Shown: piece by piece, positions 22,867 to 31,812 of the stretch
How positions within the stretch are numbered: the stretch's first letter is position 1
Layout: the number at the start of each line of letters is the position of its first letter
Assembly (NCBI GenBank): GCA_017473105.1
Contig: JAFUNE010000004.1
Span: forward strand, 1-32,667
From: Bacilli bacterium
GTDB lineage: Bacteria; Bacillota_I; Bacilli_A; RF39; UBA660
Reading direction: 5' to 3'
DNA: 32,667 nucleotides
Notes under the pieces: generated by a model
What the model saw: only the letters and a program-made list of their open reading frames with translations
Database searches by the model: none
Told to the model about the DNA's origin: nothing
Made by a program: the position numbers and the translations under genes

Positions 22867-24577
22867 AAAAGAAAGTCCATGGGTAAAATTTTATCCGGAG
22901 GGAGTAAAACAAAATTTAAAATACAGTGAATCATCAATGGTAGGTTACTTACTAGAAGCAGTAGCAAGATATCCAGAATCAATTGCATATGATTTTTATG
23001 GATTCACTTGTACATATAGAGATTTATATGAAAAGATAAGAGAATGTGCAAAATCTTTAAAAACATTAGGAATTGAAAAAGGAGATAGGGTAACAATATG
23101 TATGCCAAATACTCCATCAGCTGTAATAATGTTTTATGCAATAAATATGGTAGGAGGAATTGCATCAATGGTGCATCCACTATCAGCAGAAAATGAAATA
23201 GAAGAATATTTAAATAATTCAGAAAGTAAAATTCTTTTTGTATTAGATTTATGTTATTCAAAAGTAAGAAATATAATAGATACAACAAAGGTAAAAAAAG
23301 TAATTATTACAAGTGTATCAGATGATTTAAAAAATATTAAAAAATTAGTATATAAATACAACTCACGTGGAAAAGTACCAACTTTAGAATTAAATGATGA
23401 TGTAATGACATGGAGAGAGTTTCTAAATTACGGATATGATTACCAAGGAGAAGTAATATGCTTACAAAAAGCAGAAGATGTAGCAGTAATACTTTACAGT
23501 GGTGGAACAAGTGGTGTTCCAAAAGGTATATTATTGTCTAACAGAAACTTTAACGCACTTGCACTTCAAGCGCACAAAATGGTAGAAGCAACAGGACAAG
23601 GCAAATCACTTTTAGCTATCTTACCAATATTTCACGGATTTGGTCTTGGAGTTTGTATACACACTCCATTGTGCTGTGGAATGAAAGTAATACTTGTACC
23701 AGATTTTTCACCAAAGAAATTTATATCACTGATTAAGAAAAATAAACCAAATGCAGTTTGCGCAGTACCATCGCTACTTGAAATGTTTGTAAAAGAGACA
23801 AGTATTGGAAAAAAAGATTTAGAATGCTTAGAAGCAGTAATTTCAGGTGGAGACTTTATGTCTGAAAATCTAAAAGAAAGAATAGATGCTTCACTAAAAG
23901 AGCATGGGTCAAAAACTGAAGTAAGAGTAGGATATGGACTTACAGAAGCAACTGCCGCAACTTGTTTAACACCAACAAATAGATATAAAAATGGTTCGAT
24001 TGGAATACCATTCCCAGATACTCTATATAAAATTGTTGCAGTAGGAACACATGAAGAATTAAAACCAAATGAAGATGGTGAAATTTGTATATGTGGTCCA
24101 ACAGTAATGCAGGGATATATGAATAATGAAAGTGAAACACTTCAAACATTAAGAGTACACGAAGATGGAAAAACTTGGTTACATACAGGTGACATAGGAT
24201 ACATGGATGAAGATGGATACATTTATTATAGACAAAGACTAAAAAGAATGATTGTATCTAATGGGTATAACTTATACCCATCTCATATGGAAAATGTAAT
24301 AAACTCACATCCAGATGTATTAACAAGCACAGTAATAGGAATTCCACATCCCCAAAAAATACAAGTTGCAAAAGCATTTATTGTATTAAATGATGGAGTA
24401 GAACCATCGAAAGAAACTATGAAAAAAATAAAACAACACTGTGAAATTAATTTAGCAAAATATTCACTACCTGCAGAATATGAATTTAGAGACTCATTCC
24501 CAAAAACGCTAGTAGGGAAAGTTGCATATACTAAATTAGAAAAAGAAGAAGCAGAAAAACTAAAAGGCAAGGAGTAA
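22841..24577 (+). CDS. Acyl-CoA synthetase / AMP-dependent ligase
   Basis: A 578-residue ANL-superfamily enzyme that activates a carboxylic acid with ATP to acyl-AMP and then acyl-CoA. The phosphate loop is YSGGTSGVPKG (about residues 219-229), with VGYGLTEATAA, WLHTGDIGYMDEDGY and RQRLKRMIVSNGYNLYP after it. The C-terminal catalytic Lys is in PKTLVGKVAYTKL (about 559). GAAGGAG ending at 22834 suits ATG 22841 better than ATG 22835. The N-terminus extends slightly beyond typical enzymes. It lies between the E2-like acyltransferase and a flavoprotein, three bases ahead of the latter. The acid substrate is unknown, with a fatty or aromatic acid possible. Confidence 0.9.
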   Translation: MKKSKLKNKKESPWVKFYPEGVKQNLKYSESSMVGYLLEAVARYPESIAYDFYGFTCTYRDLYEKIRECAKSLKTLGIEKGDRVTICMPNTPSAVIMFYAINMVGGIASMVHPLSAENEIEEYLNNSESKILFVLDLCYSKVRNIIDTTKVKKVIITSVSDDLKNIKKLVYKYNSRGKVPTLELNDDVMTWREFLNYGYDYQGEVICLQKAEDVAVILYSGGTSGVPKGILLSNRNFNALALQAHKMVEATGQGKSLLAILPIFHGFGLGVCIHTPLCCGMKVILVPDFSPKKFISLIKKNKPNAVCAVPSLLEMFVKETSIGKKDLECLEAVISGGDFMSENLKERIDASLKEHGSKTEVRVGYGLTEATAATCLTPTNRYKNGSIGIPFPDTLYKIVAVGTHEELKPNEDGEICICGPTVMQGYMNNESETLQTLRVHEDGKTWLHTGDIGYMDEDGYIYYRQRLKRMIVSNGYNLYPSHMENVINSHPDVLTSTVIGIPHPQKIQVAKAFIVLNDGVEPSKETMKKIKQHCEINLAKYSLPAEYEFRDSFPKTLVGKVAYTKLEKEEAEKLKGKE

Positions 24578-24580
24578 TAG

Positions 24581-25969
24581 ATGAAAAAATATGATGTTGT
24601 AATAGTAGGTGCTGGACCTGCAGGATTATTTTGTGCATATGAATTAATTGAAAATAATGAAAAATTAAAAATAGCTCTAATTGATAAAGGAAAAAGAGCA
24701 GAGACAAGAATGTGTCCAATGAAAGTAAACGGAGGAAAATGTGTAAACTGTCCTACATGCCAAATACTATCAGGATATGGTGGAGCTGGAACTTTTTCTG
24801 ACGGAAAACTAAATTTCATTCCTAAACTAGGAAAAAGCGATTTATTTAAATATATGAGTCAATCAGAAGCGTATGAATTAATTGATGATACAGAAAAAAT
24901 ATTTAATAAATTTAAAATGGACAGTGATATTTATCCTTCTAATATGGATGAAGCAAATCAAATAAAAAAAGATGTTGCAAAAACTGGAGCAAGACTATTA
25001 ATTATTAAACAAAAACACTTAGGTAGTGATAAATTACCAACTTATATAAAAGAATTCACTGACTATCTAGAAAATAAGGGTGTAGATATTTACGAAAACT
25101 CAAATGTTTTAGATATCATAAGTAAAGATAAAGAAAATCATGAAATCGTAATTGAAAATAAAGAATCTTTACAAGCAAAAAAAGTAGTAGTAGCACCAGG
25201 AAGAACAGGCGCTAAATGGGTACAAGAACTAGCAGATAAATATAATATTCTATATACAAGTCAAAGTATTGAAATTGGAGTAAGAGTAGAAGTTAGAAAA
25301 GAAATACTTGAAGATATCACAAATGTAATATATGATCCAACAATATTTATTAAAACAGATACATATACTGATGAAATAAGAACATTTTGTACTAATCCGG
25401 GAGGATTTGTGGCAAAAGAAAATTATTATGGATTTATTTGTGTAAATGGACACTCATTAAAAGATATAAAATCAAATAACTCAAACTTTGCATTTATAAG
25501 TAAAGTGGGATTAACAGAACCAGTAACTAATACAAGATTATATGGAGAAAGTATAGCAAGAATTGCAAACACTTTGGGAGATGGAAAACCAATAATACAA
25601 TCACTAAGAGATCTAAAAAAAGGAAGAAGAAGTGATTGGAAAAGAATTAACAAAGGATTTATAGAACCAACACTAAAAGATTGTGTTGCAGGTGATTTAT
25701 CGTTAATATTGCCACACAGAATAATAACTAATATTTTAGAGGGACTTGAAAAATTAGATAAAATTATTCCGGGAGTTAACAATGATGAAACATTATTATA
25801 TGGACCAGAAATAAAGTTCTTTTCAAATGAAATAAATACAAATAATCAATTTAAATTAGAAGATTTTGATATTTATTTTGTAGGAGACGGCGCAGGAAAA
25901 GCAGGAAATATCGTAACAGCTGCTGCAACTGGTTTAGTCGCCGCAAGAGATATAATAAATAACAAATAA
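24581..25969 (+). CDS. FAD-dependent dehydrogenase, COG2509 type
   Basis: The 462-residue product has an N-terminal Rossmann motif VIVGAGPAGLFCAYE (GAGPAG 10-15) and a conserved cysteine set C45, C54, C57 and C60 directly before GYGGAGTFSDGKLN, the hallmark of the uncharacterised COG2509 dehydrogenases. The C-terminal FAD segment is YFVGDGAGKAGNIVTAAATG. The cysteines may bind metal or an Fe-S cluster. AAGGAG supports ATG 24581, three bases after the ligase stop. It closes the three-gene acyl cluster and may reduce or desaturate its product; this is inference. Confidence 0.85.
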   Translation: MKKYDVVIVGAGPAGLFCAYELIENNEKLKIALIDKGKRAETRMCPMKVNGGKCVNCPTCQILSGYGGAGTFSDGKLNFIPKLGKSDLFKYMSQSEAYELIDDTEKIFNKFKMDSDIYPSNMDEANQIKKDVAKTGARLLIIKQKHLGSDKLPTYIKEFTDYLENKGVDIYENSNVLDIISKDKENHEIVIENKESLQAKKVVVAPGRTGAKWVQELADKYNILYTSQSIEIGVRVEVRKEILEDITNVIYDPTIFIKTDTYTDEIRTFCTNPGGFVAKENYYGFICVNGHSLKDIKSNNSNFAFISKVGLTEPVTNTRLYGESIARIANTLGDGKPIIQSLRDLKKGRRSDWKRINKGFIEPTLKDCVAGDLSLILPHRIITNILEGLEKLDKIIPGVNNDETLLYGPEIKFFSNEINTNNQFKLEDFDIYFVGDGAGKAGNIVTAAATGLVAARDIINNK

Positions 25970-25992
25970 AAACTCATTTAATGAGTTTTTTA
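25968..25992 (+). terminator. Intrinsic terminator after acyl cluster
   Basis: AAAAACTCAT (25968-25977), loop TTA and ATGAGTTTTT (25981-25990), with Ts. It closes the 22009-25969 transcription unit. Confidence 0.88.
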
Positions 25993-26161
25993 TTTTAGAA
26001 TGATTTTTACAAACAAAAAAATAATAAAATTAAAAAGCATATTTATTTGATTTTTTTATGTTTACTTAAAAAGATATAGTTGATAAAATAAAATAAGTTT
26101 TTTCCTTTAAAAACTAAATATAATATGTTAAAATATTAACTAGATAAGAGAGGTATATGCC

Positions 26162-26950
26162 GTGGGAAAGATAATATCATTAGTAAATCAAAAAGGTGGA
26201 GTTGGAAAAACAACAACAAGTATAAATTTATCGTCGTCATTAGGACATTTAGGGAAAAAAGTATTACTAATTGACTTAGATCCACAAAGTAACAGTACAA
26301 CTGGATTAGGCGTTAATAGAGTAAAAATAAAGAAAAGTATATATAATGTAATAATGGGAGATTGTGAAATAAGAGAAGCAATCATTAAAACTCCATTTAA
26401 AAATTTAAGTATAATTCCAGCTATGATTGATTTAGCCGGAGTTGATATAGAATTAATACAAATAAGTGTACAAGATAAAGAATTTGTAATAACTGAACAG
26501 TTAAAGAAACAATTAGAAATAATTAAAGACAGATATGATTACATAATTATAGATTGTCCACCAAACTTAGGTATATTAACAACAAATGCACTAGCTGCAT
26601 CAGATTCAGTATTAATTCCAATTCAATGTGAGTATTATAGTTTAGAAGGAGTTAATCAATTACTTCAAACTGTACTTAGAATTCAACAAAGAGTAAATCC
26701 AAATTTAAGTATTGAAGGGGTACTTCTAACAATGCTTGATGGAAGAACACTTCTTGGACTTGAAGTAGTTGAAGATGTAAGAAAATTCTTTAACGAAAAA
26801 GTATTTAGTACAATTATTCCAAGATTAGTTAAATTAGTTGAAGCTCCATCACATGGAAAACCAATAATCGAATATGATCCAAAAAGTAAAGGTGCACTTG
26901 CGTATTTAAATTTAGCCAAAGAGGTGATTGAAAGAAATGGAAACAAATAA
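26162..26950 (+). CDS. soj: Chromosome partitioning ATPase ParA/Soj
   Basis: A 262-residue ParA-family ATPase that acts with ParB in origin segregation and, in Bacillus, regulates DnaA. The deviant Walker A is NQKGGVGKTTT (residues 9-19), followed by LLIDLDPQSN and YIIIDCPPNLG. There is no N-terminal HTH, so this is the chromosomal Soj type. The start is GTG 26162 with AGAGGT at 26149-26154; the nearby ATG at 26156 is out of frame. It overlaps parB by 14 bases. The 190 bases upstream contain no recognisable parS site. Confidence 0.93.
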   Translation: MGKIISLVNQKGGVGKTTTSINLSSSLGHLGKKVLLIDLDPQSNSTTGLGVNRVKIKKSIYNVIMGDCEIREAIIKTPFKNLSIIPAMIDLAGVDIELIQISVQDKEFVITEQLKKQLEIIKDRYDYIIIDCPPNLGILTTNALAASDSVLIPIQCEYYSLEGVNQLLQTVLRIQQRVNPNLSIEGVLLTMLDGRTLLGLEVVEDVRKFFNEKVFSTIIPRLVKLVEAPSHGKPIIEYDPKSKGALAYLNLAKEVIERNGNK

Positions 26951-27848
26951 AAGAAAAGCATTAGGAAAAGGTTTAGAACAACTATTCAGTAATGAATCTC
27001 TATATGTTGAACCAACTACATTTATCGAACCAGCAAAAAAACTAGAAGAAATTGTAGAAATGACACCAAAAGAAGATATAGTTGAAGTAAATGTAAGTGA
27101 ACTTAGAAGTAATCCATATCAACCAAGACAAACCTTTGACCAAGAAAAATTAGTAGAATTATCAAACTCAATAAAAGAGTTTGGTGTATTAGAACCAATT
27201 ATAATTAAAAAAAGTATAAAAGGTTATGAAATTGTAGCTGGTGAAAGAAGAAAGAAAGCATGTGAACTTGTAGGAATCGAAAAAATACCAGCAATAATAA
27301 AAGATTTTACAGATGAAGAAATGATGCAAATTGCTCTTCTAGAAAATATACAAAGAGAAAATCTAACAGCAATAGAAGAAGCAGAAGCAATAGCTAACTT
27401 ATTAAGTGTATTAAATATAACTCAAGAAGAGTTAGGAAAAAGAATTGGCAAAAGTAGAAGTTATATAACAAATTTATTAGGACTTCTAAAACTACCTGAA
27501 GTTGTAAAAGTTGATATATTAAATGGATTTATATCAATGGGACATGCAAAAATACTAAGTAAATTAGAAGATGAAGAATTAATAAAAGATTTAGCTAAAA
27601 AAATAAAAGAAGACCATTTATCTGTTAGAGAACTTGAAAATATAGTTGCAAATCCTGATTACAAAAGAAAAAATCCAATTGTAAAGATTAAAGATGAAAG
27701 CAAATATGGATTTGTTGAAGAAACTATGACAGATAGAATTGGAAATAGAGTAAAAATAAAAAATAAAAAAATCATTATACCTTTCAATAGCGAAAAAGAT
27801 TTAGAAAGAATTTTAGAAATACTACAAATAGAAGTGAAAGTAGACTAA
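26937..27848 (+). CDS. parB: Chromosome partitioning protein ParB/Spo0J
   Basis: A 303-residue DNA-binding CTPase clamp that loads at parS sites. The N-terminus KRKALGKGLEQLF is the typical ParA-stimulating peptide. The CTP/parS region has NPYQPR (59-64), GERRKKA (102-108) and ENIQREN (136-142), followed by an HTH near 163-183 and a C-terminal dimer domain. GAGGTGA (26921-26927) fixes ATG 26937; the TTG at 26928 is too close to it. The gene pair and the DUF951 and YchF genes downstream match the oriC-side order in Bacillus. Confidence 0.93.
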   Translation: METNKRKALGKGLEQLFSNESLYVEPTTFIEPAKKLEEIVEMTPKEDIVEVNVSELRSNPYQPRQTFDQEKLVELSNSIKEFGVLEPIIIKKSIKGYEIVAGERRKKACELVGIEKIPAIIKDFTDEEMMQIALLENIQRENLTAIEEAEAIANLLSVLNITQEELGKRIGKSRSYITNLLGLLKLPEVVKVDILNGFISMGHAKILSKLEDEELIKDLAKKIKEDHLSVRELENIVANPDYKRKNPIVKIKDESKYGFVEETMTDRIGNRVKIKNKKIIIPFNSEKDLERILEILQIEVKVD

Positions 27849-27849
27849 A

Positions 27850-28035
27850 ATGAATAAAGAGTATAAATTAGGAAGTAAGGTTATAATGAAAAAGCAACAC
27901 CCATGTGGAAATAATCTATGGGAAATAACAAGAGTGGGTGTTGATATAAAAATTAAATGTTTAGCATGTAATAGAAGTATTATGATGGATAGAATTGAAT
28001 TTGACAAAAAGCTAAAGAAAGTAGAGGAATACTAA
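27850..28035 (+). CDS. yyzM: DUF951 small protein (YyzM-like)
   Basis: A 61-residue protein with the complete DUF951 signature: LGSKVIMKKQHPCG (C19), WEITRVGVDIKIKCLAC (C37, C40) and IMMDRIEFDKK. The cysteines may form a small zinc site. It starts one base after the parB stop. Its stop overlaps the AbgT-type start (TAATG). In Bacillus it also sits beside ychF near the origin. Function is unknown; nucleic acid binding has been guessed. Confidence 0.88.
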   Translation: MNKEYKLGSKVIMKKQHPCGNNLWEITRVGVDIKIKCLACNRSIMMDRIEFDKKLKKVEEY

Positions 28036-29564
28036 TGCTAAAAAAGAAAAAAAGATATAGTCCCATAGTAACATTTATATTTTTAACATTTTTTACAATT
28101 GTTTTAAGTGGCATATTAAGTTTATTAAATGTACAAACCGAATATTCAACAGTTAATTTAGCAACTAATGAATTAGTTAATAACGTAATTGAAGTTAATA
28201 ACTTGTTAAGTGTAGAAGGAATAAAACATATTATTTCAACAGCAACAAGTGGATTTGTAAAGTTTACACCATTAGCAACACTTATCATCATATTGATAGG
28301 AATAGGTGTACTTGAAAAATCAGGCTTTTTGAAAACAGCTTGTACACTGATTACAAAAAATTCAAAAAAGAATACATTAACATTTATGCTAATATTCTTT
28401 AGTTTATTATTTTCAATAGTAGGAGACATAGGATTTGTAGTAATGCTGCCAATAGGTGCACTTCTATTTAAATATGGAAGAAGAAATCCACTTGGTGGAA
28501 TCATTGCATCATTTGCAGGTTTATCATTTGGTACAGGAATTAATATATTTATGTCATCAACTGATAGTAGTTTATTATCACTAACAACATTAGCAGCGAA
28601 AACAATAGATCCTAAGTATTCAATCGGAATATTTTATTCACTATTTATTATGATTGTAATGATATTACTTATTTCATTTATATTTACAAATATAACTGAG
28701 AAAAAAATTATGCCAAGATTACCAAGAGTGGAGCATGATGAAGAAGAAGTTGTTATAACAAACAAAGAACTTAGAGGCTTAATTATTGGATTAGGAGTTG
28801 GATTTATTTATATACTGATTATTGCTTATATGATAATTCCAGGACTTCCATTATCTGGTGGATTACTTGATAATAACGCAACGTACTATATAGACAAACT
28901 TTTCGGTGCTGATTCATTATTTAATCAAGGATTTATTTTTATAATAACAATTTTATTTGTATGCATAGGTTTTGGATACGGATTTATGGCTAAAACAATA
29001 AAGAATACAAAGGATGTAACAGAAAGTTTAGCATATTCATTAGATGGAATAGGAAGTATACTTGTATTAATTTTCTTTGCATCATTATTTATAAATGTGT
29101 TTGAACAAAGTAATATTGGAAATGTTACAACAGCATTTTTATCGGGAATAATAGAAAATTTGCAATTTACTGGAATATGGCTTATAATACTTGTCGTTTT
29201 AGTAATTGCACTAGCAAATTTATTATGTCCGAATCCAATTATTAAATGGACAATATTATCTTCAACAATAGTACCACTATTGATGAATGCAAGTATTAGT
29301 CCTGAATTTGGACAAGTAATGTTTAGTGCAGCAGATAGTTTAACAAATGGTATAACACCGTTGTTTACATATTTTGTTGTATATCTAGCATTCTTAGATA
29401 AATATAATAAAAATGAAATGATTACTACAATAGGAAGTATAAAATACATGATACCATATCAAGTATATATAACTATAGTTTGGTTAGTTGTATTAATTGC
29501 ATGGTATATGATAGGAATACCAATTGGAATTGGTTCATTACCGGGGGTTATTTATGGCGCTTAA
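28035..29564 (+). CDS. AbgT-family transporter
   Basis: A 509-residue membrane protein with about a dozen helices, matching the AbgT family (p-aminobenzoyl-glutamate or drug/sulfonamide exporters). Family-like stretches include KFTPLATLIIILIGIGVLE, GDIGFVVMLPIGALLF and, late in the protein, NLLCPNPIIKWTILSSTIVPLLM. It overlaps both neighbours: one base with DUF951 and 11 bases with ychF. This transporter is the unusual member of an otherwise Bacillus-like oriC gene string, so it may be an insertion. The substrate is not predictable. Confidence 0.85.
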   Translation: MLKKKKRYSPIVTFIFLTFFTIVLSGILSLLNVQTEYSTVNLATNELVNNVIEVNNLLSVEGIKHIISTATSGFVKFTPLATLIIILIGIGVLEKSGFLKTACTLITKNSKKNTLTFMLIFFSLLFSIVGDIGFVVMLPIGALLFKYGRRNPLGGIIASFAGLSFGTGINIFMSSTDSSLLSLTTLAAKTIDPKYSIGIFYSLFIMIVMILLISFIFTNITEKKIMPRLPRVEHDEEEVVITNKELRGLIIGLGVGFIYILIIAYMIIPGLPLSGGLLDNNATYYIDKLFGADSLFNQGFIFIITILFVCIGFGYGFMAKTIKNTKDVTESLAYSLDGIGSILVLIFFASLFINVFEQSNIGNVTTAFLSGIIENLQFTGIWLIILVVLVIALANLLCPNPIIKWTILSSTIVPLLMNASISPEFGQVMFSAADSLTNGITPLFTYFVVYLAFLDKYNKNEMITTIGSIKYMIPYQVYITIVWLVVLIAWYMIGIPIGIGSLPGVIYGA

Positions 29565-30660
29565 AGCAGGAATTATAGGATTACCAAATGTTGGTAAAAG
29601 TACATTGTTTAATGCAATAACAAAGAAAAATATATTAGCTGCAAATTATCCATTTGCAACAATAGATCCAAATGTTGGAATTGTAACAGTTCCAGATAAA
29701 AGACTTGAAACATTAAATGATATGTTTATGCCAAAAAGTCTAGTTGCAACTCAATATGAGTTTATTGATATTGCAGGACTTGTAAAAGGTGCATCAACAG
29801 GAGAAGGTTTAGGAAATAAATTCTTAGCAAATATAAGAGAAGTAGATGCGATAGTACAAGTAGTTAGATGTTTTGAAAATAAAGATATTATTCATGTTGA
29901 AGGTGGAATTGATCCAACGCGAGATATTGAAATAATTAACTATGAATTAATACTAAGTGACTTAGAAATAGTAGAAAATAGATTACAAAAAATTGAAAAG
30001 AAAGCAACTACAACTAATGATAAAGATGGTCTTTACGAAGTTGCTCTTCTAAAGAAAACTATTGAATACTTAAGACAAGGAACTATGTTAAGATTAGTTG
30101 ATTTTGATGAAAAAGAAACAAAATTATTAAAAACATATAATTTAATAACAAATAAACCATTTATATATTTAGCAAACGTTAGTGAAGATGAGTTGTTAAA
30201 TGATGGAAATGATTATGTAAATAAAGTTAGAGAAATTGCATCAAGAGAAAAATCATCTGTTGTAATGATGTGTGCGAAAATTGAAAGTGAATTATCTGAA
30301 TTAGATGAAGAAAGCAAAAAAGAATTCTTGGCAGATTTAGGAATTCAAAATAGTGGTCTTGATCAATTAATTCATATTACATATCACATATTAGGACTTA
30401 AAACATTCTTTACAGTAGGACCAGATGAAGTAAGAGCTTGGACTTTTAAAGATGGAATGAAAGCACCAGAATGTGCAGGTATTATTCATACAGATTTTCA
30501 AAGAGGATTTATTAAAGCAGAAGTAATGAGCTATGATGATTTAGTAAATTATGGAAGTGAATTAAAAGTAAAAGAAGCAGGTAAAGCAAGACTTGAAGGT
30601 AAAGAATATATAATGCAAGATGGAGATATTTGTTATTTTAGATTTAATGTAACTAAATAG
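29554..30660 (+). CDS. ychF: Ribosome-binding ATPase YchF (OLA1 family)
   Basis: A 368-residue Obg-family P-loop ATPase that binds ribosomes and stress-related partners. It has GLPNVGKST (9-17), the [20 protein letters not shown] switch II region, and NVSEDE in place of NKxD, the change linked to ATP preference. The C-terminal TGS-like domain has [13 protein letters not shown] and a conserved [12 protein letters not shown] choose ATG 29554 with GGGGGT (29543-29548); an in-frame ATG upstream at 29524 lies inside the transporter gene. It ends in a terminator hairpin that overlaps the TAG stop. Confidence 0.95.
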   Translation: MALKAGIIGLPNVGKSTLFNAITKKNILAANYPFATIDPNVGIVTVPDKRLETLNDMFMPKSLVATQYEFIDIAGLVKGASTGEGLGNKFLANIREVDAIVQVVRCFENKDIIHVEGGIDPTRDIEIINYELILSDLEIVENRLQKIEKKATTTNDKDGLYEVALLKKTIEYLRQGTMLRLVDFDEKETKLLKTYNLITNKPFIYLANVSEDELLNDGNDYVNKVREIASREKSSVVMMCAKIESELSELDEESKKEFLADLGIQNSGLDQLIHITYHILGLKTFFTVGPDEVRAWTFKDGMKAPECAGIIHTDFQRGFIKAEVMSYDDLVNYGSELKVKEAGKARLEGKEYIMQDGDICYFRFNVTK

Positions 30661-30682
30661 AGTAGAAATACTCTATTTTTTT
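30658..30682 (+). terminator. Intrinsic terminator after ychF
   Basis: TAGAGTA (30658-30664), loop GAAA and TACTCTA (30669-30675) followed by seven Ts. The stop codon is the first base triplet of the stem. Confidence 0.85.
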
Positions 30683-30685
30683 GCA

Positions 30686-30711
30686 TAAAAAAACTTCCAT
30701 AAAGGAAGTTT
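30686..30711 (-). terminator. Intrinsic terminator of hsp20
   Basis: AAACTTCC (30691-30698) pairs with GGAAGTTT (30704-30711). On the minus strand it is followed by a T run. Confidence 0.85.
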
Positions 30712-30716
30712 ATAAA

Positions 30717-31115
30717 TTATTTTATTTCGATTGATTTTTTTGCGTCTTTCTTTTCTTCTTTAGGAAAAGTGATTTCTAAAACACCATTATTAAATTTAGC
30801 ATCAATTTCATTTTCGTCAATATTTCCGACACTAAATTGTCTTTTGAAAGAACCACTAACTCTTTCTTTTCTGAAATAGTTTTTTCCTTCATCAACAATC
30901 TCGTTATTCTTAGATGCTTCAATAGTTAAAACACCTTCTTCAACATCGATATTGATATCTTTCTTATCGAATCCCGGAGCATCCATTTCAATGTGAACAA
31001 TACCATCTTTCTCATAAATGTCACATTTCATGAAATCCATTTTAGGCATTCTATGCATAGGTGCGAAATCATCAAATAAATCATCTAAATAAAAATTTCC
31101 TGGTAATAAACTCAT
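30717..31115 (-). CDS. hsp20: Hsp20-family small heat-shock protein
   Basis: A 132-residue alpha-crystallin-type chaperone that holds unfolding proteins in the cytoplasm. The ACD spans about residues 27-120, with CDIYEKDGIVHIEMDAPGFD, FRKERVSGSFKRQF and the terminal GVLEITFPKE. I choose ATG 31115 (MSLLPG) with AAGGAG nine bases before; ATG 31124 is immediately after the ribosome site. A vegetative promoter overlapped by a CIRCE operator implies HrcA repression and heat induction. It has its own terminator. Confidence 0.93.
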   Translation of the reverse strand: MSLLPGNFYLDDLFDDFAPMHRMPKMDFMKCDIYEKDGIVHIEMDAPGFDKKDINIDVEEGVLTIEASKNNEIVDEGKNYFRKERVSGSFKRQFSVGNIDENEIDAKFNNGVLEITFPKEEKKDAKKSIEIK

Positions 31116-31138
31116 TATTATCATCTCCTTCTAATTTA

Positions 31139-31166
31139 ATTATACTCAAAAATTAGCACTTGTCAA
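31139..31166 (-). promoter_or_regulatory. Vegetative promoter of hsp20
   Basis: On the minus strand TTGACA (complement of 31161-31166) and TATAAT (complement of 31139-31144) are both consensus, with a 16-base spacer. The CIRCE operator overlaps the -35 and spacer. Confidence 0.85.
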
Positions 31167-31179
31167 TAGAGAGTGCTAA
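31153..31179. promoter_or_regulatory. CIRCE operator (HrcA binding site)
   Basis: TTAGCACTT, nine bases, GAGTGCTAA. This is the CIRCE inverted repeat with a single deviation from TTAGCACTC. It lies on the hsp20 promoter. It may also affect the divergent CotF-like genes. HrcA itself is not in the window. Confidence 0.92.
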
Positions 31180-31249
31180 TTAATTTGGAATTAATTTACA
31201 ATAATATTATATGTAATAATGTAAATAATATTACTAGGAGGTAATAAAA

Positions 31250-31444
31250 ATGGAAATGCCAAATGTTATAACACCAAAAGAATTACTATATTTAGAAGAT
31301 ATGATGAATTGGAATTTTGTAATGAATAAAAAAATATCATCATACATAGAATGTAGTGAAAGCGATGAAGTAAAGGAATTGTTAATAAAAATAGGAAAAA
31401 TGCATAAAAAACAATTTAAAGATTTATTAAATGTAATAGAATAG
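31250..31444 (+). CDS. CotF-like small helical protein, first of pair
   Basis: A 64-residue, two-helix protein that begins MEMPNVITPKELLYLEDMM and resembles the shorter partner of CotF-type (spore coat, ferritin-like) proteins found in Firmicutes. No membrane segment. AGGAGG supports ATG 31250. It is followed eight bases later by a related 90-residue gene. A spore role is not implied, since such proteins also occur outside sporulation genes. It lies divergent from hsp20 across the CIRCE region. Confidence 0.65.
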   Translation: MEMPNVITPKELLYLEDMMNWNFVMNKKISSYIECSESDEVKELLIKIGKMHKKQFKDLLNVIE

Positions 31445-31452
31445 GAGGAATT

Positions 31453-31725
31453 ATGAATTGTTGTTTAACAGAAGAAGATATTTTAAATGATATCTTATTA
31501 TCAGAAAAAACTATATCAAATAATTATAGTGTAGCTTTAAGTGAAATGAGTAATGATAAATTATATAAAAAAGTTATGAATATATTTATGGATACAAAAG
31601 ATATAGCAAGAGAAATATATATTTTCATGTATAATAATGGAATGTATGACATATGTAGTGAAGATGATACAAAAATAAATGAGTCATGCATGAAATATGA
31701 AGATAAAAAGTCAGAACTATGTTAA
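31453..31725 (+). CDS. CotF-like (coat F domain) protein, second of pair
   Basis: A 90-residue helical protein with the coat F pattern: LTEEDILNDILLSEKTISNNY, a middle helix, and the tail AREIYIFMYNNGMYDI, which parallels the EIFDYMxxRGWY-like end of CotF homologues. Cysteines at positions 3 and 4 and near the end (C68, C79, C90) are unusual for the family. AGGAGG supports ATG 31453. A terminator at 31724 overlaps the stop codon. Function unknown; a structural or redox role is possible. Confidence 0.68.
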   Translation: MNCCLTEEDILNDILLSEKTISNNYSVALSEMSNDKLYKKVMNIFMDTKDIAREIYIFMYNNGMYDICSEDDTKINESCMKYEDKKSELC

Positions 31726-31751
31726 GCACTATTAAAAAATAGTGCTTTTTT
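31724..31751 (+). terminator. Intrinsic terminator after CotF-like pair
   Basis: AAGCACTA (31724-31731) pairs with TAGTGCTT (31740-31747), then Ts. Confidence 0.85.
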
Positions 31752-31762
31752 CTTAAAAGCAT

Positions 31763-31791
31763 TTGACAAAATTATAATAATGCACTACTAT
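31763..31791 (+). promoter_or_regulatory. Promoter of HAAS-domain gene
   Basis: TTGACA (31763-31768), a 17-base spacer and TACTAT (31786-31791), 21 bases before ATG 31813. Confidence 0.65.
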
Positions 31792-31812
31792 ATAATTTGA
31801 TAAGGAGTACAA

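Noticed and set aside
24283..24819. 178-residue minus-strand frame spanning the ligase/flavoprotein junction
   Set aside because: It lies antisense to conserved motifs of both genes, so it is a shadow frame.
25993..26161. parS site upstream of soj
   Set aside because: No sequence close to TGTTTCACGTGAAACA is present here or elsewhere that I could see.
27980..28504. 174-residue minus-strand frame over the AbgT gene
   Set aside because: It is the shadow of a well-supported transporter gene, has no ribosome site and resembles no family.
31250..31725. Evidence that the organism forms spores
   Set aside because: CotF-like proteins alone do not show sporulation, and no sporulation-specific gene is present in the window apart from ParB/Soj, which are general.
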